Assembly: GCA_003427395.1 (NCBI GenBank)
Contig: BFEA01000008.1
Location: forward strand, 4,866,265 to 4,894,617
DNA: 28,353 nt
Reading direction: 5' to 3'
Source of the DNA: Chara braunii
Taxonomy: Eukaryota > Streptophyta > Charophyceae > Charales > Characeae
Part shown: in pieces, positions 18,682 to 27,523 of the stretch
How positions within the stretch are numbered: the stretch's first letter is position 1
Layout: the number at the start of each line of letters is the position of its first letter
The notes under the pieces: generated by a model
What the model was told of the DNA's origin: nothing
Databases searched by the model: none
The model's input: only the letters and a program-made list of their open reading frames with translations
Position numbers and translations under genes: made by a program

Positions 18682-18875
18682 CTCGGCAACACCCAACCAC
18701 ACCCATCCAGATCCAAACACTCCAGCACATGCGTTGTTGAAGGCCGTCTGGAATTGATCGAAAGACCCAAAATTTTTGTCGATGGCTGCCTGAAGGTTAC
18801 CCGTCGGCTTGGTGATGGATGACCCCTTTGGGGCCATGTACGTCCAGAACAGTGTGTGGTTGTAATGACCTCCAC
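18682..18875 (-). CDS. Superoxide dismutase (Fe/Mn family), penultimate exon
   Basis: The exon starts after an acceptor TTTAG (18880-18876) with two bases that complete a split glycine codon, then gives 64 codons and ends at GAG before the donor GTAAAG. Seen in the translation: GGHYNHTLFW at its start, holding the second metal-ligand histidine, PTGNLQAAIDKNFGSF in the middle and GVFGSGWVWLGVAE at the end. The double glycine before the ligand His is the Mn-type arrangement. In Fe-type enzymes a Gln usually occupies this neighbourhood. The upstream coding part (about 80 residues plus any targeting peptide, with the first ligand His) was not found between 18876 and 28353. It may lie beyond the window or in short exons that I could not recognise. 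Confidence 0.93.
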
Positions 18876-18885
18876 CTAAACACAA

Positions 18886-19070
18886 CACACCAATGGAGAT
18901 AATATGTCACGAGTGATGAAAAAGACATAAACTGAAATTAATGGGAAAGACACCACAAAAAGTTAGCACCACCCAAACACAAAGGGAAAGGGAAAGACAA
19001 AAATAGGACCACACAAACAAACATGCGATCAATAAAGGCTGTAATGTTTCACCGCTGACTTGAACGAAAC
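18886..19070 (-). other. Upstream intron start, unassigned
   Basis: This sequence lies upstream of the penultimate exon on the gene strand and is presumably intronic. It is A/C-rich on the plus strand. Confidence 0.4.
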
Positions 19071-19190
19071 CCCCTCCCTCATCTCCTAGGCTAGAACCCA
19101 TCTGTACACCCTCCCTCATCTCCCAGCCGTGCACCCTCCCTCATCTCCTAGGCTAGAACCCAGCCGTGCACCCTCCCTCATCTCCGACGC
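19071..19190. repeat. Minisatellite of CCCTCCCTCATCTCC units
   Basis: CCCTCCCTCATCTCC occurs four times, alternating with AGGCTAGAACCCA and AGCCGTGCA linkers. The ORFs across it are repeat translations. Confidence 0.85.
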
Positions 19191-19832
19191 TACTTGGCTC
19201 ACCCGGCCATGCAGCACGGCCTCCGGCCATGGCAAGCCCCTGAGGTTAACACAGGGCACCCGATGCAGGCGAAATTCAGCCCTTCTGTTTCTTCTTTTTC
19301 TTTTTTAACAGCTGGGAGCTTTTCTGCGTGCCCAGAGGAGCCCCAAAGCCAGGCACTTTTCTCTTTTCAAGCTCCGGATGTCAAGGGAAGGGGGGAGAGG
19401 GGTGTGAACGGCTTTTCTCTTTGCAAGCTCTGGCTGTGTGTGAACCAGTTACTACAGGGCTAAACGGGTTTAAAGTGCCTTACGTATGATTCAGTTGTTA
19501 TCTTTCCTATATTCGATGACACGAGTGGTTCTGATGTCACCCTCAGCCAACAGTCGTTTCAAATTGTATTGCAATCCTCCACAACTTCTCTTTTAAATTT
19601 GGAATTCTGAATTTTCAGATTTGTTCTTCTCATTCTGTTTTTGGCGATCAGACTACCAGGAACCCTGCCCGGGTTCCTGCCCGGTCGGGCAGCCTGGCGT
19701 TTATCCAGGCACAAGTTAGATGCGACACCCTGACAAACAGCCTTCGCAGTGATCTCATCATTTTCCCCTTTCTTTCAGCCAGGAAAGTCGCCAGTCAGCT
19801 TTGGCATCAATGAGCTCGGTGGGGGTACATAC

Positions 19833-19836
<4 letters not shown>
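19191..19836. other. Unassigned sequence
   Basis: No recognised gene is present. A CTTTTCTCTTTNCAAGCTC motif occurs twice, at about 19356 and 19412. A G/C-rich hairpin-prone stretch is at about 19664-19697. Confidence 0.4.
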
Positions 19837-19880
<44 letters not shown>

Positions 19881-19885
19881 TAGAN

Positions 19886-19951
<66 letters not shown>
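19837..19951. repeat. GA microsatellite with an N
   Basis: More than 50 GA units occur with a short GATAGATAGA interruption and an N at 19885. The N marks an unresolved length. Confidence 0.95.
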
Positions 19952-19954
<3 letters not shown>

Positions 19955-20512
19955 CCTCACGGAAGCATGGAAAAATGCACCACTATCTTTTGTCTTTTAC
20001 GCATTTAGCGACTACTGCAGCAAAAGTACAGAGAGGCAAACACCCTTCCAAGTTCTTCGACACAAAAAATCAAAAAATACTTAACAGTTATTTCGAACGG
20101 CAGGTCCCATCTTGATTGCCGTCTGGCTCAAATCCACAAGTTTCATGCTCTCCAGTTCGCCTTTCCCCTACACACCACACACCACCATTCAGCCACAGCG
20201 GCCAATACACAAAACAATGTCACACTCGCCGCTTTACCACCCCGCTTTGCCCTCGCATTCCTCTACTACCATCCCACAAAAACATTACAAATCAAAAGCT
20301 GCAAAACAAAAACCGTCAATACCACTCCCCCGCTCCCCCGTCCAACCCGGTGCTAGGTCCCAGCACGAATTAAGAGATATTGACCGTCAATGGCAAAGAT
20401 CTCCCCTCCCATCCATTATGACATGCGGGAAAAAGAACAAAATGGGCAACACCGTGCTTTGTTCTGAACATCTTCTTTTGAAAGGCCAAGTCCCACTTAC
20501 GACATTTAGTTG
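19952..20512. other. Unassigned A/C-rich sequence
   Basis: The open frame across 20112-20549 on the plus strand has a low-complexity Ser/Pro/His-rich translation and no recognisable domain. I regard it as non-coding. Confidence 0.4.
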
Positions 20513-20730
20513 TAGTAGTTCAACGGTTTTACACATTATAGTCCATTAAAACGTTGCCATATCATTTGTCGAAGTTCTTTTTTCTCCTTTGATTTCGAAA
20601 ACAAGAAATTCATCTGACGGGGTTGAAGTAGTTCAACGGTTTTACACAATAGTCCATTAAAATGTTGCCATATCATTTGTCGACGTTCTTTTTTCTCTTT
20701 TGATTTCAAAAACAAAAAATTCATCTGACA
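20513..20730. repeat. Two-copy tandem repeat, about 105 bp with a short linker
   Basis: GTAGTTCAACGGTTTTACACA, GTTGCCATATCATTTGTCGA and AAATTCATCTGAC are shared in order. The minus-strand translations of both copies are also alike (QMNFLF-SKEKKE-RQMIWQ-FNGL). Confidence 0.9.
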
Positions 20731-20736
20731 GGGCAC

Positions 20737-20877
20737 CTCCACGATCGCCGACCTTTCAGCAGAGGCCAATGGGTGGAGAACAGCTGTGAGCACAATCCGG
20801 CCACCATCATTGACATATGAGACTTCACGTGCATTGCACCTGGACACGTTGTCAGAGTTGTGAATGTAGGCTTGTAT
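20737..20877 (-). CDS. Possible exon of unknown gene
   Basis: A 47-codon minus-strand segment without stops is preceded by a pyrimidine-containing CCAATCCCAG acceptor-like site. It ends at GAG before GTGCCC, a weak donor. The translation contains CNAREVSYVNDGGRIVLTAV, is compositionally ordinary and differs from the repeat-derived frames around it. I recognise no family. It does not resemble the missing N-terminus of superoxide dismutase, and its phase does not fit a direct join to the exon at 18875. Chance is a fair alternative. Confidence 0.2.
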
Positions 20878-21385
20878 CTGGGATTGGAGCATGGCGGTTA
20901 CGGGACAAAATAAAAATTTGAAAACTAACGGCATGGCCCAGGGACCTCTTTCCAAACTCAAAGAAAAGCAGGCCATATGAGCGAACCTATCCATTTTTTT
21001 GGAGCGTAAGGCCTTTCTGTCATTTCTCATTCGAGAAGTCTTCTTGCACTATTCCGTCCCTCCCACCCCCTCATGGATATACACTTCCCCACTTTCGGCA
21101 ATCATACACAAAGGGCGGTTGCACACCACCCCTTCATGTCTCCCAAAACAAAAAAGAACTGGGTCGAATGTGGACGTGTTAAGGGTCAAGGGGGAAACCG
21201 TTTGCCAGCACAAACAAAAAACACAGAGGAAAGATTGAAGTCCTCTAAATGCGCCTAAATGCTGCAACACGATTGCTCTTGAAAGCACAGATGTTATTCA
21301 CGACTGCATGTGGACGTGTGAAAGCCCAATCATACCTCATGCCTAAAAAAGAATCCCCACACTCTTCGAGCCTCGTACTACACCA
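20878..21385. other. Unassigned sequence
   Basis: I see no gene, RNA or obvious repeat. Confidence 0.4.
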
Positions 21386-21675
21386 CTTGAAATAAGAGTT
21401 TCAAGTATGCACACTAAACAGCAATTCTGGTTAATTACAATTGCTCCATTTAAAGTTCCATGTACACTCGAGGAAACCTTGAACAAGATCTCTACACTTG
21501 AAACCAGGTCCACGGCTTGCTGACCAATCCTGCACCAGGATCACCTGCTGGAAAAAGGAAAAAAGTGCTGGCGGTATCCACTGGCACTTCCTCAGGGAGG
21601 TAGACTGTGCAATTTGGCCCCAGCGGGACTTGAGAGATTCAAGTATGCACACTTGAGAGCAGGAATTCAAAGTGA
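21386..21675. repeat. Pair of about 55-bp direct repeats
   Basis: TTTCAAGTATGCACACT followed by AGCA-ATTC and GAATTACA-like sequence occurs at about 21390-21442 and 21632-21680. The 190 bases between them have a minus-strand open frame that I do not recognise. Confidence 0.6.
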
Positions 21676-21913
21676 ATTACAGCAGGGTCATTAGAGGGGT
21701 GGAACGAAGAATTTTCCATCACCCCTTCTAGTTCAAGTGGTGTCCAACGACGCCCTTCGTGGGAGGGATCATCCCACAATCTCGCTGGATGGAAATAGCA
21801 GGCACCCGTGTGTTAGGAAATAGTTACGGACTCATAAAAACGACGGAATTTGCATGGCTACATGAGAGAAGTTGGCCATCGATGTTACACTCGTTTACTA
21901 CCTCTCTGATAGT

Positions 21914-22410
21914 CAGCTAGCTCAACATCGACCCCAGGCCAACTACCCCTTGTTGCAAGCCCAAAACATTCTTATTACGCATTTCAACTCCGCCTAAACA
22001 GCCCCCACAGAAATCCCAACTATGCCGATCTATCAGCCACACGATGTCCACAGGCTTGGCCATTGACGCTGAGCTAGCTGACTACCTCGACGTTAACCCC
22101 AGGCCCACTACCCCTTGTCGCAAGCTCGAAACATTTTTATTACGTATTTGAACTCCGCCTAAACAGCCCCCCCCAAAAAAATATTAATAATAATTTAAAA
22201 AATCCCAACCGTGCCGATCTATCAGCCACACGATGTCCACAGGCTTGGCCATTGACGCTGAGCTAGCTGACTACCTCAACGTTGACCCCAGGCCCACTAC
22301 CCCTTGTTGCAAGCTCAAAACATTTTTTTTACGCATTTGAACCCGGCCTAAGCAGCCCCCACAAATTTGCCAACTGTGCCGATCTATCAGCCACACGGTG
22401 TCCACAGGCC
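21914..22410. repeat. Three-copy tandem repeat, unit 157-189 bp
   Basis: Units are 21914-22070, 22071-22259 and 22260-about 22410. Each has CAGCTAGCT/GAGCTAGCTGACTACCTC, CCCAGGCC-ACTACCCCTTG, ACTCCGCCTAAACAGCCCCC and GCCGATCTATCAGCCACACG. The middle unit carries an extra A/T-rich insertion at about 22170-22202. The third unit diverges after CCACAGGC. Confidence 0.92.
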
Positions 22411-22494
22411 GAATCGATCACTGAGGCCGCTCTATGTTGTATCAACGTGGGCGTATGTCGTATCAACGTGGACCTAGCTCAACGCGTAAATGGG

Positions 22495-22560
22495 ACTTAT
22501 ACCTCTCAATTCAACCCGCATACTGACAGCACCAGCCAGCTTAGCTTACAGGCTTGCGCC
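22495..22560. repeat. Dispersed repeat, copy 1
   Basis: ATTCAACCCGCATACTGACAGC followed by CAGCCAGCTTAGCTTACAGG matches about 25721-25770 with few differences. The two copies are 3.2 kb apart in the same orientation. Confidence 0.75.
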
Positions 22561-23212
22561 TGAGGAAAAACCTCTATCGAAATTCCAAGCATCAAACCGG
22601 CCCTGAAATTTCTGCACTGTTCAGACAATCTCACTCGACCAAAGAAAATCCTCCCACGAAGTTGCATAAATGTGCCCTGATGCATAAATGTGCCCAGATG
22701 CATACGCTGCCATCAAATTACAACAAACACTCCAACAAAGTTCAGGCTCCTGAATTACAACAATCACTCCCACAAAGTTCACGCTCCTGATTGCCGAGTC
22801 AACAAAACTGGACCCGGTTCCCAGTCGATAACTTTCCTTTCTCCAGGTCGAATTGCGAGGTCCCCAGCCTCTTCCTTGCGATTTTGGAATACAAATTGTC
22901 AGTGACTCTCCTAAGGGAAAAAAAAAACAAAAAAAAATTCCGATGAAACAGTTTGTCACAGCCCCTCGTTCATAGTCCTCTTCTCCCTCTCTGCCTACCT
23001 GCAGTTCTGTATGACGATATGCGTTATGTATATATATTGTCACACAACTGCCAATAGAGAGGGAGAAAAGAACATGTGAGCAGAACCCTTTTGACCCACC
23101 GCTCAATCCTTGACCTTGCCCATTCCTCGATTCCCTTTTTCGTTCCTTCCTAAGCTTTTCTTCATTTCTTACAAGGGGTATCCTCGTCGAACTGACCGGA
23201 CCCAGGATTTCA
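22561..23212. other. Unassigned sequence with small repeats
   Basis: TGCATAAATGTGCCC is repeated at about 22663-22695, and a CACTCC(A/C)ACAAAGTTCA(G/C)GCTCCTGA repeat occurs at about 22727 and 22767. No gene is recognised. Confidence 0.5.
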
Positions 23213-23295
23213 TCTGCTTCCCGGATGGGTTCGAACTCAGGTCGGTCTTACAATGACAATTTATGGGTCCACCATTCGGTCACATGGGCTAGGTC
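23213..23295 (-). repeat. tRNA-like fragment on the minus strand
   Basis: Read on the minus strand, GTGACCGAATGG (A-box-like) is followed by GAGTTCGAACCC (B-box-like) about 45 bases on. The T stem does not pair properly, so it is a derived element rather than a tRNA. Confidence 0.45.
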
Positions 23296-23342
23296 AATTT
23301 CACCACCAGTACCTCCACATTTTTAGGCCGTTAACGCATTGT

Positions 23343-23492
23343 TGCACCATTCGGTCACATGGGCTGCATTGGCGCACCGCACAGGTCCCTGTCCATTTGC
23401 CTCAGAGCCTCCCCAGAGGGGGCCTCGACATCATTTGGCTCCCAGAAGGGTTCAAGCTCAGGTCGGTCTCCGGTCACATGGGCTAGGCTGAT
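23343..23492 (-). repeat. Two further fragments of the same tRNA-like element
   Basis: CACCATTCGGTCACATGGGCT at about 23345-23365 repeats the A-box side only. The copy at about 23428-23492 has both boxes but lacks about 35 bases between them. With 23213-23295 this gives three local copies in the same orientation. Confidence 0.5.
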
Positions 23493-23538
23493 CTCTCCCC
23501 TCTTAACTCTATTGGATCCAAAGGGGGAAACAGAGCCA

Positions 23539-23561
23539 GGGGGGGGGGGGGGGGGGGGGGN

Positions 23562-23592
<31 letters not shown>
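23539..23592. repeat. G homopolymer of more than 50 bases with an N
   Basis: G runs on both sides of an N at 23561. Such a run could form G-quadruplex structure and is also a common sequencing stop or low-signal artefact of two-colour chemistry. Confidence 0.9.
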
Positions 23593-23593
<1 letters not shown>

Positions 23594-24529
23594 AGATCAT
23601 AGAAAATCTCATATATTCATATATTCCGACTCGAGCTTCCAACTTAAAGTCCCTAGTACTTCCGCAACCCTCATCTCCGTGGAATTAATTACGTTTTTTG
23701 AACTTCTTTCCCTTTTTCATCCACAAGCACGCATCCTTCCCCTTCTGCTCTGGGGCCTGGACCCATTAGCGAAGTATTCTACCACTCCGTTCAGGATTTC
23801 GATCAGGTGTGGCCTCGAGTGACGCAGTACGGCCGTTGAATACATCGGATCTCAGCGCCAGGTAGTTTCCGAGCGGGGACTGTGAAGTACGGCCATTGAA
23901 TACATCGGATCTCGGCGGCCTCCGTCCAATGAGATCCATCAAAGTCTAATTTATAGACTCGAAAAGAGGGTTGATTTCCAGACTTCGTTTTTATATTTTG
24001 GCTCTGAGAAATCGAACTTGAAATGTGAAATTCAAATATTGTGGTGGATCTGACAGGAACGCTTCCGCATCTGTCGGATGGCCTGCTAGAGGCATCATGA
24101 GATACATGGTGATGAATGTATCCCCATACACGTTACTTGTTCATACTCATGGTACGTGGACACATTTTATTGCCACGGTACAGGTGCACAGCTGTTTTTT
24201 GTTTTATATGCCATTTCATTCATAAGCATCGAGGACAAAGGAAGACGGAAGTTTTGAGCTATGGCGAACCGTACTCATCCGTATGGAGGAAGAAAGTCAA
24301 GTGACTAGGCCACCACCGGTTTTGGCCCGAATCAGGAAGGGGTGTAGATGGCTGTTGCGCTAAGAGGTAACAGAAACCCTCTCACAGAGAGCAGAACAGA
24401 TCCAACACAATGGGCATGGAGAGGAAGGGGTTTAGATGGCTCAGACGAATATGTCCTCGACTACTCTATTGAGCTAGAATATAACCCCACAGATGGTGGC
24501 AGCGGACAGATGGTTTAACGTCCCACAGA
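23593..24529. other. Unassigned sequence with one direct repeat
   Basis: AAGTACGGCCATTGAATACATCGGATCTC-like sequence occurs at 23829-23858 and 23885-23915. Nothing else is recognised up to the LINE relic. Confidence 0.5.
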
Positions 24530-25010
24530 TGGAACCGGAACACATCATACGAGCAATTTGTCCATCGCTGTTGGCAGCAACTCAGGCTAATGCCAGCTCA
24601 GAGACTGGTTGTTACCCTTTGGCTGCTATCATTATTCACTACCCCGTCGGTCGTCTGGCTCAGTGAACGAGGCATGAAAGTAGACAGCGAACGTAGACAA
24701 CGTGTAAGAGGTGCCGATGGGCATTTGAGTCCACAACCCATTTGTGGTGGGATTGCCCGGTCTCAGCCAGGTTCTGGAAATGGTGGATTAGGACCTGGAG
24801 AGTATCTGACAAGGCCTTCCACTGCAGCTGGAGGAAGGATGGGGGTACGTGGCACAAGCAATAAGGGCAATCGGCTTTGCAGTCATTTGGTCGGTCAAAA
24901 TAAGGAGATTTTCAACGAAGAAGATGTCACAGATGAGGAGCAGACGGTATATTCAGCCTTCAAATTAGGAACACGACTGGAGGAGAAAAGTGCAGACGTC
25001 GGCTGACAAG
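24530..25010 (+). pseudogene. Decayed 3' end of a LINE reverse-transcriptase ORF
   Basis: Three plus frames together give the C-terminal part of a non-LTR retrotransposon polyprotein. From about 24557 to 24690 the frame reads HRCWQQLRL, then PSVVWLSERGMKVDSE, resembling the segment just before the zinc knuckle. From about 24689 to 24800 another frame gives CKRC, then ESTTHLWWDCPVSARFW, matching the Cys-x2-Cys...His-x(4)-Cys finger layout of the zf-RVT type. From 24861 a third frame gives AIGFAVIWSVKIRR before a stop near 24960. Two frameshifts show it is not functional. The polymerase and endonuclease parts are not recognised upstream. Confidence 0.7.
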
Positions 25011-25173
25011 GGTCAAGGCAGGAGATGGTTTGATAGAACCTGGGGATATAAGGGAAGTTTAGTGACAGTAGTGAGAACCAAATTGGAATTCTCGCAGTGG
25101 CTGAGAAATTGAACGGTAAATTAGGTGTTGGTTTAAAAGGAGTCGGAAGTCAGTCATAACCAGGTGCACTCCA
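25011..25173. other. Possible LINE 3' untranslated remnant
   Basis: A purine-rich stretch follows the LINE relic. No poly(A) tail is seen. Confidence 0.25.
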
Positions 25174-25430
25174 CAATAGGAAGGCAGAGGGATAGTAAGG
25201 GTAAGAGACTGTCCAGAAGTTGGCAGACAAAAGTCCACCCTGCCGGGTTAGGCAGGGAAGCCACAGGGGCGGGACCCTGTGTGGGTTAACTGGGGCAGGT
25301 GTCTGCAATAGGAAGACAGAGGGATAGTAACAGTAAGAGAGTGTCCAGAAGTAGGCGGGCAAAAGTCCACCCTGACGGGTGAGGCAGGCAAGCCACAGGG
25401 GCGGGACCCTGTGTGGGTCAACTGGGGCAA
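25174..25430. repeat. Two-copy tandem repeat, period 132 bp
   Basis: Units at 25174-25305 and 25306-about 25430 share CAATAGGAAG, AAAAGTCCACCCTG and GCCACAGGGGCGGGACCCTG. The minus-strand open frame here is a repeat translation. Confidence 0.93.
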
Positions 25431-26080
25431 TACTTGAAGAGTAGGGGTCGTAGCCTTTGTTCCTGGTCAGGGTTTTCTTTTTCTTTTGAAGTCGGAGTGT
25501 TTTTTTTTCTGAATGGTTTTCCTTTTTCTGTTTGAGAGAATGGGGTCTTTCGCTCGGCCAAGTGTTGTTGGGGTAAAACCCACATACAAATTGTCCCAGA
25601 CAGTCAGTGGTTCCTTCTCCGGCGGGTTGTTTGTGAGGAATTCCCGGCCTCATGATTTTTTTTTATTTACTTTTTTTTCCTCGATTCATTCCAAACTGAA
25701 ACCAGAGGCCGGGGACCTCACAATTCAACCCGGAGTACTGACAGCATCAGCCAGCTTAGCTTACAGGTTTTACCCTGCGGGAGGCATCATACTCCCACTT
25801 TCATCCAGTCAAAAAATATTTTGGAACTGATCAATTTAAACTCCATTAGCACAGGCCAAACAACTGCTCTACTCTTAACTGGCCTCATGATTTTCATGAT
25901 AATGGACTCCTTGCCTTTTCCCAAAAATAAATAAATAAAAATATCACTTCGTCTTTTTCCAAAAACCATAAAATTGTGTCACACATCGTACAGTACGTCG
26001 CTAGTCCGTCCAGGGCCCTGGGGAGCGTCAGTACGGTTTTGATTATCACCGGCAAAATGAACGAAGAAGTCATAGAAAGA
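25431..26080. other. Unassigned sequence, includes dispersed repeat copy 2
   Basis: Positions 25721-25770 are the second copy of the repeat at 22495-22560. T-rich and A-rich runs are frequent. No gene is recognised. Confidence 0.5.
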
Positions 26081-26214
26081 ACATTATGGGCCTCGCCACA
26101 CCACTCTCGAAATGTGAAAAAGACAAATGTGGCGGGTGCATCTGGCCATGTTCGAGCGGGAAGTTCATTCTCATTTTGCAGATTTCGAGAGTGGTGCGGC
26201 GATGCCCTATATGT
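26081..26214. mobile_element. Fold-back element with about 40-bp inverted arms
   Basis: ACATTATGGGCCTCGCCACACCACTCTCGAAAT at the left and the inverse of GATTTCGAGAGTGGTGCGGCGATGCCCTATATGT at the right pair with a handful of mismatches. The loop is about 55 bases. TTATCACCGGCAAAA occurs on both sides (about 26043 and 26249), outside the arms. The family is distinct from A and B. Confidence 0.7.
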
Positions 26215-26479
26215 CAAAGAGATACGCTACGCCCCGAGTAACGATTGCTTATCACCGGCAAAAACCTTGAAGTCTTGCGACACACATGTACGCCCTGAGC
26301 TCCTAATTGGAACGAGCTCTCGGTACCTGCACACTGCCTGTTGCTAACGCACACGCGGTGCTAACTCAGCCACTGCGACGACACGTCAGATAGGGCGGGA
26401 CCTTGCGGCATTGCATTTCCATTCTCCCTCTCCACATACTTGGATCGAATGAGGGAGGGGGTGCGCGCAGGGCAAACAT
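26215..26479. other. Unassigned sequence ending at an adaptor
   Basis: No gene is recognised. Confidence 0.4.
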
Positions 26480-26517
26480 CTGTCTCTTATACACATCTAG
26501 ATGTGTATAAGAGACAG
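26480..26517. other. Tn5 mosaic-end junction adaptor (library artefact)
   Basis: This is the fifth copy of the 38-base palindrome. The sequence to its right belongs to the 15.7-kb locus (see 26521-27016). Confidence 0.97.
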
Positions 26518-26520
26518 CCA

Positions 26521-26539
26521 GAACACAGACACATGCTAG

Positions 26540-26577
<38 letters not shown>

Positions 26578-27016
26578 AGAACACACACACTAGCACGCAC
26601 ACACACACACGCTAGAACACAGACACACTAGCACGCACACACACACACACACACAGACACATGCTAGCGCACACGCACACACACACACGCTAGAACACAG
26701 ACACATGCTAGCTAGCTAGCACACACACACAAACAGGAACAATCAAACATTTGTGACAGACAAGACAAATGCATCATTTAGTGGAAGGCATTTCGAAACA
26801 GCTAACAGAGAAGGAGAAACACATTCATCATGACACACAACCGATCAGCTCGTGAGCCTCCCGTGTCCTATCGGTTCAACATGTCTTGTCATCATTACTT
26901 TCCTGCCACACATCAACCCACATCCGACTCTTCGCATGATCAGTTCAGTCCACCACATCCACCTCTTCGCACGATCAGTTCAGTCCACCACGTCATTGTT
27001 ACTTTCCCACCACACC
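26521..27016. repeat. Near-exact duplicate of 15671-16166
   Basis: All 496 bases align without a gap at a constant offset of 10850. I see one difference (26528). The copy is bounded by an adaptor on the left and an N at 27017 on the right. Because it includes a microsatellite of identical length, a true old duplication is unlikely. Confidence 0.93.
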
Positions 27017-27017
27017 N

Positions 27018-27100
27018 CTTCTTCGCATTCCCGTTGGGTCCCTCTGTGAAATCATCGCATCGTCATTCCAGGGTGCATTATGTTCAGGGTAAGACAATAT
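27018..27100. mobile_element. Family B MITE, right arm after a gap
   Basis: CCAGGGTGCATTATGTTCAGGGTAAGACAATA matches a family B right arm. The left arm is missing, cut by the N at 27017. Confidence 0.55.
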
Positions 27101-27154
27101 CAAGTTGTGGTCAACTGTTCTCTGTATCGGATGGAGGAGACCCATTACTTGATC

Positions 27155-27259
27155 CTACCGTCTTCCCCTGAACGTAACGCACCCTGATATTGAATGTATA
27201 GAAGCCATCTTTCAGGTCCGGTACAGGCAAAATGAGGGTGCGTTATATTCGGGGGTAGG
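27155..27259. mobile_element. Family B MITE within a macro-repeat
   Basis: CTACCGTCTTCCCCTGAACGTAACGCACCCT at the left pairs with AGGGTGCGTTATATTCGGGGGTAGG at the right, which has lost about five bases of its outer arm. It is flanked by spacer sequence shared with the next unit. Confidence 0.75.
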
Positions 27260-27417
27260 CCAAGCCGCAAAGCGATCTTGTGAGAAGCCTCCTCGGGAGT
27301 GCCAGGAGCCCAGCCTGGCCCAAACTCGTCGGGGAATTTGCACGGTTTTCAACCGAGGTTTCAACTGCTCCCTCTATCTGTATTGGACCCAGGCCCACTA
27401 CTTGGTCCTACCTCACC
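27260..27417. repeat. Spacer of the MITE-containing macro-repeat, copy 1
   Basis: It contains GCCGCAAAGCGATCTTG, GAGTGCCAGGAGCCCAGCCTGGCC and ACCGAGGTTTCAACTGCTC. Related sequence follows the next MITE (27524 on) and the 19-bp array (27878 on). The last part, from TCTGTATTGGA to CTACTTGGTCCTACC, also precedes the family B copy at 27155. Confidence 0.75.
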
Positions 27418-27523
27418 CGAATAAAACGTCCGGTCATTACAGCTGAACTTGGGCTACATTACACTGATTACAGTCTAGAATACCGCTATAACGACCGTAC
27501 GTTCTATTCCGGCGAAGACAGTC
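27418..27523. mobile_element. Family A MITE within the macro-repeat
   Basis: CTACCTCACCCGAATAAAACGTCCGGTCATTACAGC pairs with the inverse of CGCTATAACGACCGTACGTTCTATTCCGGCGAAGACAG. The left outer arm has lost about four bases. It occupies the same position relative to the spacer as the family B copy at 27155. Confidence 0.78.

Noticed and set aside
18188-18730. Minus-strand frame of 180 codons with hydrophobic stretches
   Set aside because: It runs out of frame through the superoxide dismutase exon and then through a two-copy tandem repeat, whose duplicated peptide explains the apparent membrane segments.
20536-21030. Single minus-strand protein of 164 codons
   Set aside because: Its C-terminal part is a translation of the two-copy tandem repeat at 20513-20730. 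Only the segment 20737-20877 has any coding character.
23355-23642. Proline-rich or glycine-rich protein
   Set aside because: It is a translation of the G homopolymer on either strand.
24590-25006. Intact plus-strand gene of 138 codons
   Set aside because: Recognisable LINE motifs fall partly in other frames, so this frame is a mosaic of a frameshifted relic.
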